From Hyphomonas chukchiensis (lineage in GTDB: Bacteria; Pseudomonadota; Alphaproteobacteria; Caulobacterales; Hyphomonadaceae), in assembly GCF_000682695.1 (NCBI RefSeq), contig NZ_AWFG01000063.1:62001-126000 (forward strand): a DNA stretch of 64,000 nucleotides. The letters are read 5' to 3'. The notes beneath the pieces are model-generated. The model did no database searches, was not told where the DNA came from, and saw nothing but the letters and a program-made list of their open reading frames with translations. The first letter of the stretch is position 1; each line of letters opens with the position of its first letter. Below, piece after piece: positions 17,333-26,512 of the stretch. The position numbers and the translations under genes are program-made.

Positions 17333-17383
17333 AAGCCAATTTCGCCGTTCTTTGAAGATGACAGACCTGCTGTGGATGTAGGT

Positions 17384-17803
17384 CTACAGGGGATATGAAG
17401 CCGCGTTGGAGATGCTTTCCATGATTGCGCAACAGGCCACTTCGCCGCCTTCACAAGACGTGATCATGCCCTGAAGTTCCCGTTTCAAAGCCCTCAATTG
17501 CTTGAGGCGTCGATCTACTTCCGCCAGATGGTGTCGCGCGACCTTGTCCACCTTCGCGCAATCTTCGTCAGGCGTCATTTGCAACGCGATTAGTTCACGG
17601 ATCGCCTCAACAGGAAAGCCCAGGTCACGGGATTGCCTGATGAACGATAGGCGTTGCTGGGTAGCCGTATCGTAGACGCGTTGCCCCCCAGTTGTGCGTC
17701 CAGGATCCGGCAACAGACCGATGGATTCGTAGTAGCGGATTGTTGTCACCTTCACGCCAGCCGCTTTTGACAGCTGCCCTATCGTGCGTCTTTGAGTTGC
17801 CAT
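17384..17803 (-). CDS. MerR-family heavy-metal regulator (CadR/PbrR-like)
   Basis: A 139-residue regulator. The N-terminal winged helix-turn-helix (TIGQLSKAAGVKVTTIRYYE, then IGLLPDPGR) is followed by the dimerisation helix. Metal-site cysteines lie at 82, 117, 124 and 125; the 82-117-124 spacing resembles what I recall for CadR/PbrR/ZntR-type sensors rather than the two-Cys C-x7-C loop of CueR. The ATG at 17803 follows AAGGAG by 7 bases; longer frames are poor. It is divergent from the cation transporter, with its promoter/operator between them, and probably activates that gene in response to Cd, Pb or Zn. Confidence 0.88.
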   Translation of the reverse strand: MATQRRTIGQLSKAAGVKVTTIRYYESIGLLPDPGRTTGGQRVYDTATQQRLSFIRQSRDLGFPVEAIRELIALQMTPDEDCAKVDKVARHHLAEVDRRLKQLRALKRELQGMITSCEGGEVACCAIMESISNAASYPL

Positions 17804-17814
17804 ACATTTTCTCC

Positions 17815-17845
17815 TTGAACCTCTAGTCACTAGAGCCTTTATAAA
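17815..17845 (+). promoter_or_regulatory. MerR-type promoter of the cation transporter/lspA operon
   Basis: TTGAAC (17815 to 17820), 19-bp spacer, TATAAA (17840 to 17845). The spacer holds the perfect palindrome CTCTAGTCACTAGAG (17821 to 17835). This is the expected target of the adjacent MerR protein; the metal-bound activator would untwist the overlong spacer. Confidence 0.85.
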
Positions 17846-17940
17846 AGGCTCGAGAGAATAATCAGCAGCGAACTCGCGCGGCGCGATCTTCGGAACTAGC
17901 TGGAATGTTGCAGTACTGACTGACAAAATGAGGATGATTT

Positions 17941-18603
17941 GTGGCTGACGAGGACGAGTGCTGCGGCGTCAATGAAAACCTGATCCGGTCTCCCGGCTAC
18001 CGACGGGCCCTATTAATCGTGGTTATTCTCAATGTTGTATATGGCGTCATCGAACTGTTCGGCGGATTTCTGGCCAATTCACAGGCGCTGAAAGCGGATG
18101 CGCTGGATTTTCTCGGGGATGGATCAATTACGTTTCTGGGCCTGCTTGCGATAGGCTGGTCGCTCGTGTGGCGGGCAAGGTCTGCGCTTATTCAGGGTGT
18201 GTTCCTCGGTCTGCTGGGGTTTTGGGTTATTGTGTCCACTATTCTGAAGGCCATGAACGACACACCCGTCGAGGCGGGCTTGATGGGCCTATTTGCTGTG
18301 GTTGCGCTGGTCATCAATGTTGTTGCCGTCCTGCCGCTGCTGCCGTACCGTGACGGCGATGCCAATATGCGCGCTGTTTGGCTTTTTTCCCGCAACGATG
18401 CGATCGGCAATGTTGCGGTGATAGTTGCGGCGGGTCTCGTGGCGCTGACCTCAACGCGGTGGCCGGACTTGATTGTGGCCTTCCTGATTGCCGCACTCTT
18501 TTTGCATTCGGCCTGGACTATTATTCAACATGCTATTCGCGATCTGCACACGGCTAATGCAAGCCTGGCAGATCCTCTTTCTATCAAGACAGCAATAGAA
18601 TGA
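17941..18603 (+). CDS. Cation diffusion facilitator-type transporter, short form
   Basis: A 220-residue inner-membrane protein with six helices and no cytoplasmic C-terminal domain. Metal-site motifs are KADALDFLGD in TM2 and SRNDAIGN in TM5; most CDF proteins have His/Asp in the second, so the site is Asp-rich and slightly unusual. The N-terminus ADEDECCG adds a Cys pair. GTG start at 17941 with GAGG upstream. It is driven by the MerR-type promoter and overlaps lspA by 4 bp. This MerR-transporter-lspA set resembles lead/cadmium resistance operons such as pbr. Confidence 0.85.
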   Translation: MADEDECCGVNENLIRSPGYRRALLIVVILNVVYGVIELFGGFLANSQALKADALDFLGDGSITFLGLLAIGWSLVWRARSALIQGVFLGLLGFWVIVSTILKAMNDTPVEAGLMGLFAVVALVINVVAVLPLLPYRDGDANMRAVWLFSRNDAIGNVAVIVAAGLVALTSTRWPDLIVAFLIAALFLHSAWTIIQHAIRDLHTANASLADPLSIKTAIE

Positions 18604-19100
18604 GCAGATATCTGCGAATGCTGGGTCTTTCGATTGTCTTTTTTGTTTTTGCTCTGGATTTGGCCAGCAAAGCGTTGATGTTTTCGGCGCTCACAAAAGC
18701 AGGTGGTCTGATAAACCTTTTGCCATTCTTCGACTTCAGGCTCGGATTTAATCACGGGGTCAGTTTTGGGCTTCTGAGTTCGCAGAGCGACTGGGCGCCC
18801 TGGCTGCTCGCCGCTGTCGCTTTGGGCATTTCAGTTTATCTGTCGATGCGGCTGTGGCGCGCCACGACCAAGACTGAATCTATTTGGATCGGGCTTATCA
18901 TTGGGGGAGCGTTGGGAAATGCTGTGGACCGGCTGGTGGATGGTGCCGTTACCGATTTCCTCGACATCCATATCAACGGGTATCACTGGCCAACATTCAA
19001 TCTGGCGGACGTCGCGATCGTCATTGGTGTCGCAATCATAATCTTTGATGGATTCCGCAATACGATCGCTGATCGATCTGATCCGCCGGCAACGCTGTGA
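18600..19100 (+). CDS. lspA: Prolipoprotein signal peptidase (signal peptidase II)
   Basis: A 166-residue, four-helix aspartic peptidase that cleaves lipoprotein signal peptides. The conserved blocks are visible: LDLASKAL, FNHGVSFG, GNAVDRLVDG and FNLADVAI, with the two catalytic Asp in the last two. The start overlaps the transporter stop as ATGA. A copy inside a metal operon is usually an extra lspA (as pbrC in lead resistance), distinct from the housekeeping gene, and may serve metal-binding lipoproteins such as those nearby. Confidence 0.93.
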   Translation: MSRYLRMLGLSIVFFVFALDLASKALMFSALTKAGGLINLLPFFDFRLGFNHGVSFGLLSSQSDWAPWLLAAVALGISVYLSMRLWRATTKTESIWIGLIIGGALGNAVDRLVDGAVTDFLDIHINGYHWPTFNLADVAIVIGVAIIIFDGFRNTIADRSDPPATL

Positions 19101-19190
19101 GTGAAGATGCTCAATGAAATGGCGCGCGTGGGCTTAATCAGCTTCGGTTCCCATTCTCAACCTTTCCCACCCATCGGCGCTCACAGTGCT

Positions 19191-20705
19191 CTAGGCCTCA
19201 ATCACAAACTGCCCCATCATACCAGCGTCTTCATGTTCGAGTATGTGGCAATGGTACATGTAGGGCGTGTCAGAATCGGCATAATCCTTGAATGACAGCA
19301 GGAGCCGGACGCGCTCGCGCGACGACAGGAGAACAGTGTCTTTTAAACCCATCTCATGTTCAGGTGGCGGGCGGCCGTTCCGATCAAGAATTCGGAACTG
19401 CACGTCATGAACATGGAATGGGTGAGCCATCATCGACGCGTTCTCGACCTCCCATATTTCGGTTGTATCCAGTTTCACGCGCTCATCTATCCGCGCCATG
19501 TCCATCGACTTGCCATTGATGGTGAAACCCCCTCGGCCACGCATGCCCATTCCCATTCCCATTTCCAAAACGAAGCGACGGGTCTTGACGGCTTTGCTTG
19601 GGTCGATCGCCGGAAGGGTTGTCAGCTTCGCAGGGGTAGCCGTCGAAGGGCGAAGTTGCTCGTTCGGGACGATAAGCAGGACTTTGAAGACCGATCCTTC
19701 TGAACTGCGTCGAGAGTTGCCGCGCCCCCATCGGCCGCCCATCATCCCGCCATCCATCATTCCCATTTCACCCGACAGTGACCTGGCAAGCAGTTGCAGA
19801 GGTACCCCATGACTTGCATCGACCACTATTTCCGCGCGTTCTCCGGGGGACAGTCTGATCCGCGACATCCGGACCGGTGCCTCAAGATGTCCGCCATCAC
19901 TGCCAGTCATCAAAAAACTTTGCTGGGTTTCAAACTCAAAATCATAAATCCGGGCGTTTGAGCCGTTAAGCAAACGCAGTCGAAGCAGCTCTGTCTGGCA
20001 TTCAAATGCAGGATCAATAACGCCGTTCACAAGCAACGTGTCACCGCGCATACCCATCATGATATCGTGCATTGAGCGTGCATAAATAAGCCGACCGTCT
20101 GAACCGAAGGCCCGGTCCTGCACAATAAGCGGCACATCATCGATGCCATACTCATGGGGCAGGGAGTCAGTGCGACCCTCATCATCACGAACGATTATCG
20201 GTCCCGCCAAGCCATGATACACTTGTGGTCCCGCGCGCCGATGCGCGTGAGAATGATACCAGAACAAGGAAGGTTTCTGGCGCACCTGAAATTGCGCCGT
20301 CCAGGTTTCGCCTGGTGCGATGCGTTGATGTGGCGTCCCGTCATATCGCGCAGGTACGTGGAAGCCGTGCCAGTGAAGTGTGGCATCCTCTTCCAAAGTG
20401 TTGGTCACACTCATGCGCACGTCGGCACCATTTACCATATCCAATGTCGGGCCAAGATAGGATTGGTTGATACCTATGGTCGGCGTGAATTGGTTATCAA
20501 AAAATGCCGTACGCCCGCTTTGTAGCGTCAGATCATATTCTGTAATCGCACCATTCTTTTGCCCGGCATAGAGAACGGGCACCTGAAGCAGGTTTCGATC
20601 AGAGACGCGCGTGGCCTAGATCTGTCCATTCACCTCGCCTCCGCAACCCGCCAAGCCTAGCGCTGTTCCGGCCAAGCCAAACAACGTTGTTCTCCGGGTA
20701 AACAT
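19191..20705 (-). pseudogene. CueO-type multicopper oxidase interrupted by an in-frame TAG
   Basis: A periplasmic multicopper oxidase of about 504 residues. From ATG 20705 it reads MFTRRTTLFGLAGTALGLAG then CGGEVNGQI, a Tat-type signal with a lipobox (GLAGC), and then TAG at 20618 to 20616. The same frame continues without shift (ATRVSDRNLLQ, then PVLYAGQKN) into a complete oxidase: HWHGFHVP, WYHSHAH, HPFHVHDVQF and MYHCHILEHEDAGMM. One CAG to TAG change would explain it. Alternatives are internal initiation at GTG 20582, which would lose the export signal, or stop-codon readthrough. GAGGAG precedes ATG 20705. Confidence 0.8.
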
Positions 20706-20761
20706 GGATTGTCTCCTCTGTTTGTTGTCCCTATGCCTCGCTCGGCCCGATCGACAAGGTT

Positions 20762-20902
20762 TTACTTCTTGTTGAAGAACAAAAATTTGACGAAGGCCGC
20801 GCTGCCTAAAACAAGAAAAGCGATAAGCAAAAACATCAATAAACCGCCGATTGGATCCATCGTCATCCATTGGTCCCGCATCATCAAATGGTCATTGTTC
20901 AC
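20762..20902 (-). CDS. 46-residue single-pass membrane protein
   Basis: A short gene with GTG start at 20902 and a strong GAGGAGA site 8 bases upstream. The protein has a Met/Asp-rich front (NNDHLMMRDQWMTMDPIGG), one membrane helix (LLMFLLIAFLVLGSAAFVKF) and a basic end (FFNKK). It lies 56 bp before the multicopper oxidase and after a MerR-like promoter, so it is probably the first gene of that operon. Small Met-bearing membrane peptides are plausible copper-associated factors, but no family is recognised. Confidence 0.6.
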   Translation of the reverse strand: MNNDHLMMRDQWMTMDPIGGLLMFLLIAFLVLGSAAFVKFLFFNKK

Positions 20903-20990
20903 AATTTATCTCCTCTGCGCCGCCGGCGTTCAAACACTGTTTGGCCATGGCGCGACGTCTTGGCCAGGAACCGAAACTCGGACTGTGCAA

Positions 20991-21012
20991 TCTATAGCCA
21001 GTGGAGGGTCAA
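20991..21012 (-). promoter_or_regulatory. Possible MerR-type promoter before the small membrane protein and oxidase
   Basis: Leftward TTGACC (21012 to 21007) followed by CTCCACTGGCTATAG. The TTGACCCTC start and CTATAG half-site resemble the MerR sites at 17302 and 17815, but the dyad is poor and the -10 after 19 bp (CACAGT) is weak. Confidence 0.4.
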
Positions 21013-21313
21013 GATCTAATTGAAAAAAATTCGTCCTTGCGGCATCGTCTTCAGATCCGCACCCTGTCCGATCAGCTGAATGTTGAAATCCATCTTGTCA
21101 AATCGAATACACCACTCACAAAAGAGATGGGCGCGAGGCGATCACCTGACGACTCCTCAACGCAGAAGTCTTCAACCTAGCAGCATGTCCGGAGCTCCAA
21201 CGCCGCTTTGAAATAGATCAGGAGCGAGGTTCGGATTTTTGCCGTGGTTGGTTTTGACGGGGCCGCTGCCAGTCCACGTAAAGATTTTGTGCGAGCTCTC
21301 ATCATGCCTCTGG
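21013..21313. other. Intergenic region, nothing recognised
   Basis: About 300 bp between the oxidase operon promoter and the end of the P-type ATPase gene. I see no gene, clear terminator or repeat. Confidence 0.5.
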
Positions 21314-23320
21314 CTATTTTCGCTCTTTGAATCCAAGAAGTCGAAGCGCATTGAGTGCAACGATCAGGGTTGATCCTTCATGCGCAATAACTGCCGGCCC
21401 GATGCCCAGACCAAGCAATGTCGCTGGCACCAGAAACGCCACGATACCGAGACTAGCCCAGAGATTCTGTCGGATGATCCGGCGCGTTGCACGGCTAAGG
21501 GCCACCGCGAACGGCAGTGCTTCCAGATCATCAGCCATCAAGGCAATATCGGCCGTTTCGAGCGCGACATCCGATCCGGCAGCGCCCATTGCAATGCCGA
21601 CAGTCGCATTGGCCATCGCGGGCGCATCGTTCACGCCGTCCCCGACCATGGCGACACCGCCTTCGGCTTTCAGGGCCTTGATCCTTGTCACTTTGTCATC
21701 TGGCATGAGGTCGCCAAAGGCCTCGTCAAGGCCGACACTTCCTGCAACGGCATCGGCGACATTCTGATTGTCGCCAGAAATCATCATCATGCGGGTCACG
21801 CCGATATTACGCAGTCTGGCGATCACGGTTTTGGCGGACTCGCGCGGAGTATCCATCAGGCCGATTGCGCCGAGATAACGATCGCCCTGCCTTACAATCA
21901 TGGTCGTGCGGCCTTGTGCCGCCATTTCGGTGACACGGGAAGCCAGGTCAGATGGTACCGACGGTCCATCAACCTCATCAAACAAAGCGGACTTTCCGAT
22001 ATGAACGGTCTTGCCCTCAAACTTTGCCGAAACGCCGCGCCCGGTGACACTGGAGAAATCAGTCGCCGCGCCGATGACGGTGTCCAGGCGTGTCCTGGCA
22101 TCGCGCACAACGGCCTGGGCGAGGGGATGATCGCTGAGCGCTTCGACCGCAGCGCTCACCGTCAGCAATTCCGCTTCGGTCGCGTCGCCGTAGGGTGCGA
22201 TATCAACAAGACGGGGCTCGCCCTCGGTGAGGGTCCCGGTCTTGTCGAATGCAATGGCATCGACGCGTCCAAGGGCTTCGAGCGGCGCGCCGCCCTTGAT
22301 GAGCACGCCTCCGCGGGCCGCACGGGCGACTCCAGACAGGATAGCGCTTGGGGTCGCGATCGCCAGCGCGCACGGACTGGCCGCTACCAGAACGGCCATT
22401 GCGCGATAAAAGCTGTCCGACGGTGCCTCATCCAGAACCAGGAAGCCGAGAGATGTGACAAGGGCCAGCAGGATGACCAATGGTACGAAGATCCGCTCGA
22501 ATTGTTTCGTAAAGTTTTGCGTTGGAGACTGCCGGGTTTCCGCCTCACTGACCATTGCGACAACACGGGCAAGCGTCGTTTCCCCCGACAATCTTGTGAC
22601 CTGGATATCCAGGCTGCCTGATCCATTGATCGACCCGGCAAAAACGCGATTCTCCGATTTTATATTGTCCGTATTTGCTGCAGCCGTCTCGGTGTCATCG
22701 ACAGGCTGCTTGTCTACAGGTGCGCTTTCACCTGTGATCGGTGCCTGATTGACGGTGCTGGTACCGGCAGTCACAAAACCATCGGCTGGCACGCGTTCAT
22801 TGGAGCGCACGACAACAATGTCACCGACGACCAGGTCGTCAATGGACACGGTTTCGGTTTGCGCGCCCCTTCGAACGAGAGCTGTTTCTGGTGTCAGGTC
22901 TGCCAGTGCTGAAATCGCATTGCGTGCCCTCGCCATCGCGTAACTTTCAAGCGCATGGCCGATTGCAAACAGAAAGAGCAGAAATGCGCCTTCGGCCCAT
23001 TCGCCCAGTATGGCCGCACCCGTGGCTGCGACCAGCATCAGAAAATCAATCTCAAACTTGCCCTTGAGAATGCTGCCGAACGCTTCGCGCAGAGCAAAAT
23101 AGCCTCCAAAGCCATAGGCGGCGAGCAAAAGTAGAAAGCCAGCGTTCTCCGGCATCAAACCGAGTTTCGGCCCAAGCCAGCCCACAAGCAGACACGTGCC
23201 GGACATGAGAGCAAAGACCAGTTCTGCCCGGTCTCCGAGCAGTCGGTTCAGCCAGCCATCATGCGCGTGGACATGGCTGGTTTCCTTGCGGTCGTGATCA
23301 TTTTTGTTCGGCGAGGTCAA
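21314..23320 (-). CDS. Heavy-metal P-type ATPase, SPC (P1B-4, CzcP/CtpD-like) type
   Basis: A 668-residue metal-exporting ATPase. The N-terminus is short with a few His and no metal-binding domain. Key blocks: TGESAPV actuator loop, ASPCALAIATP membrane site (SPC rather than CPC), [17 protein letters not shown], and HEGSTLIVALNALRLL in the last helix. SPC together with a late HEG[GS]T is the P1B-4 pattern linked to Co, Zn or Cd export. It lies 58 bp after czcA on the same strand, matching the CzcP arrangement where an ATPase supports CzcCBA. Metal choice is inferred. Confidence 0.9.
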   Translation of the reverse strand: MTSPNKNDHDRKETSHVHAHDGWLNRLLGDRAELVFALMSGTCLLVGWLGPKLGLMPENAGFLLLLAAYGFGGYFALREAFGSILKGKFEIDFLMLVAATGAAILGEWAEGAFLLFLFAIGHALESYAMARARNAISALADLTPETALVRRGAQTETVSIDDLVVGDIVVVRSNERVPADGFVTAGTSTVNQAPITGESAPVDKQPVDDTETAAANTDNIKSENRVFAGSINGSGSLDIQVTRLSGETTLARVVAMVSEAETRQSPTQNFTKQFERIFVPLVILLALVTSLGFLVLDEAPSDSFYRAMAVLVAASPCALAIATPSAILSGVARAARGGVLIKGGAPLEALGRVDAIAFDKTGTLTEGEPRLVDIAPYGDATEAELLTVSAAVEALSDHPLAQAVVRDARTRLDTVIGAATDFSSVTGRGVSAKFEGKTVHIGKSALFDEVDGPSVPSDLASRVTEMAAQGRTTMIVRQGDRYLGAIGLMDTPRESAKTVIARLRNIGVTRMMMISGDNQNVADAVAGSVGLDEAFGDLMPDDKVTRIKALKAEGGVAMVGDGVNDAPAMANATVGIAMGAAGSDVALETADIALMADDLEALPFAVALSRATRRIIRQNLWASLGIVAFLVPATLLGLGIGPAVIAHEGSTLIVALNALRLLGFKERK

Positions 23321-23378
23321 TCTGGTCTCCTATCTGGCCTTGAGCCGCAGGCGGAAAAACCGCCCGCGGCCCGTAGGC

Positions 23379-26300
23379 TCATTCCGCTACAGCAGGATGG
23401 AGGTGTTCGGACTCCAGAAGCGAGTGATGGCTTTCCGGTTTCGGAGCAAACCAGCGATGCAGCGCAGGCATCACCAGCAGGGTGAGCAAGGTCGACGAGA
23501 CCAACCCACCCGTTACCACGGTGGCGAGCGGTCTCTGCACTTCTGCGCCGACGCCTGTCGCGAAGAGCAGGGGGGCAAGTCCGAGCGCTGTCGTCATCGC
23601 CGTCATCAGGACAGGTCGCGCCCGAAGCCCCGCCGCCTCGATGGCGAGATCGTCGAGGTTTCGGCCAGCCCGCGCAAAGTCATCCATGAAACTGACGAGC
23701 ACCATGCCGTTTCCGAGGGCGATCCCGAACAGGGCGATGAACCCGACTGTGGCGGGAACCGAAACCGGAAGCCCGGTTATCCAGAGCGCCAGTGCGCCCC
23801 CCGTCAGGGCCAGCGGGATATTCAGCAAGATGAGGACCGACGACTTCAACCGGCCGAACGTTATCAACAGGATCAGGAGCACGATACCGAGCGTGATCGG
23901 AATGACCACGGCAAAACGGGCGTTCGCCTGTTGCTGAAGTTCGAACTGGCCGCCCCAGACAAGCCGGTAACCGGGAGGCAACTCCAATTGGGCATCCGTC
24001 AGCGCCTGCGCTTCCTCGACAAAGGAACCAATATCACGCCCCCTCACGTTCGACTGGACCGTGATAAAGCGTTCTCCATTCTCGCGTGTGATCTGGCGCG
24101 GTCCGATGATCGTCTCGATTCTGGCGACAGTTTCGAGAGGTACGCGTGCGCCCGATGGTGATTCCAGCACGATACGGCTGATTGCTTCGGGCGTATCCCG
24201 GTTTTCTTCATGCAGGCGCACGACGATTGGGAACTGGCGAACACCTTCGAACAAGGCACCGGCTTCGGCGCCGCCGACGGAGGCGCGAAGCGCATCCAGT
24301 GCGTCTTCAACGTCGAGACCGTAACGGCCAAGGGCGGCCCGATCCACCGTCACCACGAGTTGCGGTGCGCCGGTGATCTGGTCGGCCTGGACTTCAGCAG
24401 CGCCGTCAACTTGCTGCAGGAGTGTCTGTAGCACCTGCGACCTGTCGAGAAGGATTTCCGAGTCTGGCCCGAAGATCTTTACCGCCAGCTCAGCACGTGT
24501 TCCGGTGATGAGCTCATCCACGGCCATGGCAATCGGCTGCCCGATGCTTGCAACGATACCTGGCACCGATTCCAGGTTTTCCGAGATGGCCGTACGCAAG
24601 TCCTCGGGAGACATCCCTTCGCGCCACTGATCGCGCGGTTGCAGTTCGACGAAGGCTTCCGCGCTATTGGTCGGGTCCGCATGCGCACCGACTTCGCCGC
24701 GCCCGATACGGGTGACGATCGACTTGATCTCGGGAAACGCATCCAGCAGCCGTTTTTCGACCCGCGTTGTCGTTGCGGTGGCTTCTGTCAACGAGATCGA
24801 TGGGGCCATCGTGACCCGCAACAGAATGTCACCTTCTTCGAGCGAGGGTGTAAATTCCGACCCAAGCTGCGAGCCCGCGAGCCCACCTGCCAAAAGAAGC
24901 ACCGCAGCCATCGCTATGGCTGCCATGCGTTGCCTTACAAAAAAGCCTGCAAGTGAGCTGACATAGCGGGCGATAAGGTCAGGCTTCTCTTCGTTCTTTG
25001 CCTTTCCGCGTCGCATCAGGCCATTTGCAAGGGACGGCGCAATCAGCGCGGCGTAAAAAAGCGAACCGGTCATCGCAAGCGCAGCAGATGCGGCGAGTGG
25101 ACGGAACGTCTTGCCCTCAACGCCTTGCAGCGAAAACAGCGGCAGGAAGACAACGATGACCACTGCGACAGCGGCAACCAGGGGCGCAATGACCTCGGCA
25201 GTCGAGCGTGCAACGACGCTGCGCTGATCTTCCGTGCCTGCGCTTTCCCGGAGACTCCGATCGACATTTTCCGCGATGACGATCGCGCCATCGACCATCA
25301 TCCCGATGGCAATGGCGACACCGCCCAGCGACATCAGATTGGCACTGATGCCGAGCACGTTCATCGCGATGAATGCAAAGCCGACAGAGAAGGGAATAGA
25401 GAGAACGACGACGAGGCTTGGCCGCCAACCGCCCAAAAAGACGAAGACAACAAGCGCCACAAGAAGACCGCCCTGCCAGAGCGCGGTCGTCACCGTTGCG
25501 GCAGCCTTGTTCACGAGCGTGCCCTGATCATAGTAGGGGATGGCCGTCACGCCTTCGGGCAGGCTTGCGTTGATTTCCTCAAAGCGCTGCTGCACACGGG
25601 CGATCACGTCAGACGTGTTGGTGCCATAGAGTTTCAGCACGAGGCCGGCGACGACTTCGCCTTGGCCATTTGCCGTGGCAAGTCCTTGTCGGACGCCGCC
25701 GCCGATGACGATTTCGCCCAGGTCGCGGACGCGGACGGGGCGTCCGTCATCAACATTGACAACGATTTCGGCAAGGTCATCGACCGACCGGGCCAGTCCA
25801 ACGCCGCGCACGGTGTACTGCTCCGCGCCAATTTCGAGGAATTGCGCGCCCTCGGTCTTGTTGCCACGCTCCAGCGCGCCAATCACGTCGCCAATCTGGA
25901 TATCATAGGCGAGCAAAGCATCCGGATCGAGACGGACCTGGTATTGCTTCTCGAAGCCGCCAAGCGAGAGCACTTCGGTGACGCCCGGTACGGTTTGCAG
26001 TTGGTACTTGATGATCCAGTCCTGGATCTCGCGCATTTCGACAAGGTCCCGCGTCCCGCTGGAATCATCAAGTCTGAAATAGAGAATGATGCCCAGGCCC
26101 GTCGAGATGGGGCCCATTTGCGGGTCGCCAAATCCGTCCGGAATGTTGCCGCGCGCCTCTGCGAGACGTTCGCCAACGACCTGGCGCGCAAAATAGACGT
26201 CCGTCCCGTCTTCGAAATAGATGTTGACCACGGACAGGCCGAAATTCGAGACTGAGCGCATGCTCTTGAGTTTCGGGAGGCCGGACATGGCCGTTTCAAT

Positions 26301-26501
26301 CGGATAGGTGACATAGCGTTCGACCTCTTCCGGGGCGAGGCCTTCGGTTTCGGTAAAGACCTGAACCAGGGAGGGGGTGACGTCCGGAAAGGCATCCACG
26401 GGCAGGGCCCGGAAGGCGAACAGGCCGCCAAGCGTCATGGCGAGTGCCGCGATGGCTGCCAGGAGACGGCCCCCGGCGATACGGTGCATAAAATTGATCA
26501 T
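23379..26501 (-). CDS. czcA: HME-RND heavy-metal efflux pump, CzcA family
   Basis: A 1040-residue inner-membrane proton-driven pump. It has the RND layout of TM1, a large periplasmic loop, TM2 to TM6, a second loop and TM7 to TM12. PVDAFPDVTPSLVQV and IGMMVDGAIVIAENV (TM4, with the proton-relay Asp) are typical. The Met residues that line the CusA copper path are missing in the second loop (SAEAFVELQPRDQW where CusA has MIET), so a divalent ion such as Zn, Co, Cd or Ni is more likely than Cu/Ag. It follows the adaptor gene by 11 bp. The C-terminus ends ESHHSLLESEHLHPAVAE. Confidence 0.92.
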   Translation of the reverse strand: MINFMHRIAGGRLLAAIAALAMTLGGLFAFRALPVDAFPDVTPSLVQVFTETEGLAPEEVERYVTYPIETAMSGLPKLKSMRSVSNFGLSVVNIYFEDGTDVYFARQVVGERLAEARGNIPDGFGDPQMGPISTGLGIILYFRLDDSSGTRDLVEMREIQDWIIKYQLQTVPGVTEVLSLGGFEKQYQVRLDPDALLAYDIQIGDVIGALERGNKTEGAQFLEIGAEQYTVRGVGLARSVDDLAEIVVNVDDGRPVRVRDLGEIVIGGGVRQGLATANGQGEVVAGLVLKLYGTNTSDVIARVQQRFEEINASLPEGVTAIPYYDQGTLVNKAAATVTTALWQGGLLVALVVFVFLGGWRPSLVVVLSIPFSVGFAFIAMNVLGISANLMSLGGVAIAIGMMVDGAIVIAENVDRSLRESAGTEDQRSVVARSTAEVIAPLVAAVAVVIVVFLPLFSLQGVEGKTFRPLAASAALAMTGSLFYAALIAPSLANGLMRRGKAKNEEKPDLIARYVSSLAGFFVRQRMAAIAMAAVLLLAGGLAGSQLGSEFTPSLEEGDILLRVTMAPSISLTEATATTTRVEKRLLDAFPEIKSIVTRIGRGEVGAHADPTNSAEAFVELQPRDQWREGMSPEDLRTAISENLESVPGIVASIGQPIAMAVDELITGTRAELAVKIFGPDSEILLDRSQVLQTLLQQVDGAAEVQADQITGAPQLVVTVDRAALGRYGLDVEDALDALRASVGGAEAGALFEGVRQFPIVVRLHEENRDTPEAISRIVLESPSGARVPLETVARIETIIGPRQITRENGERFITVQSNVRGRDIGSFVEEAQALTDAQLELPPGYRLVWGGQFELQQQANARFAVVIPITLGIVLLILLITFGRLKSSVLILLNIPLALTGGALALWITGLPVSVPATVGFIALFGIALGNGMVLVSFMDDFARAGRNLDDLAIEAAGLRARPVLMTAMTTALGLAPLLFATGVGAEVQRPLATVVTGGLVSSTLLTLLVMPALHRWFAPKPESHHSLLESEHLHPAVAE

Positions 26502-26512
26502 GTCTGTTGGTC

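Noticed and set aside
17201-17398. 65-residue frame next to the orphan MerR-type promoter
   Set aside because: It lies on the opposite strand to that promoter and overlaps the operator itself.
21380-22621. Long open frame (413 residues) on the plus strand
   Set aside because: It is antisense to the SPC-type ATPase gene and has no recognisable domain; high GC makes such shadow frames common.
25125-26255. 376-residue plus-strand frame
   Set aside because: Antisense to czcA, His/Asp-rich composition typical of reverse-frame translation.
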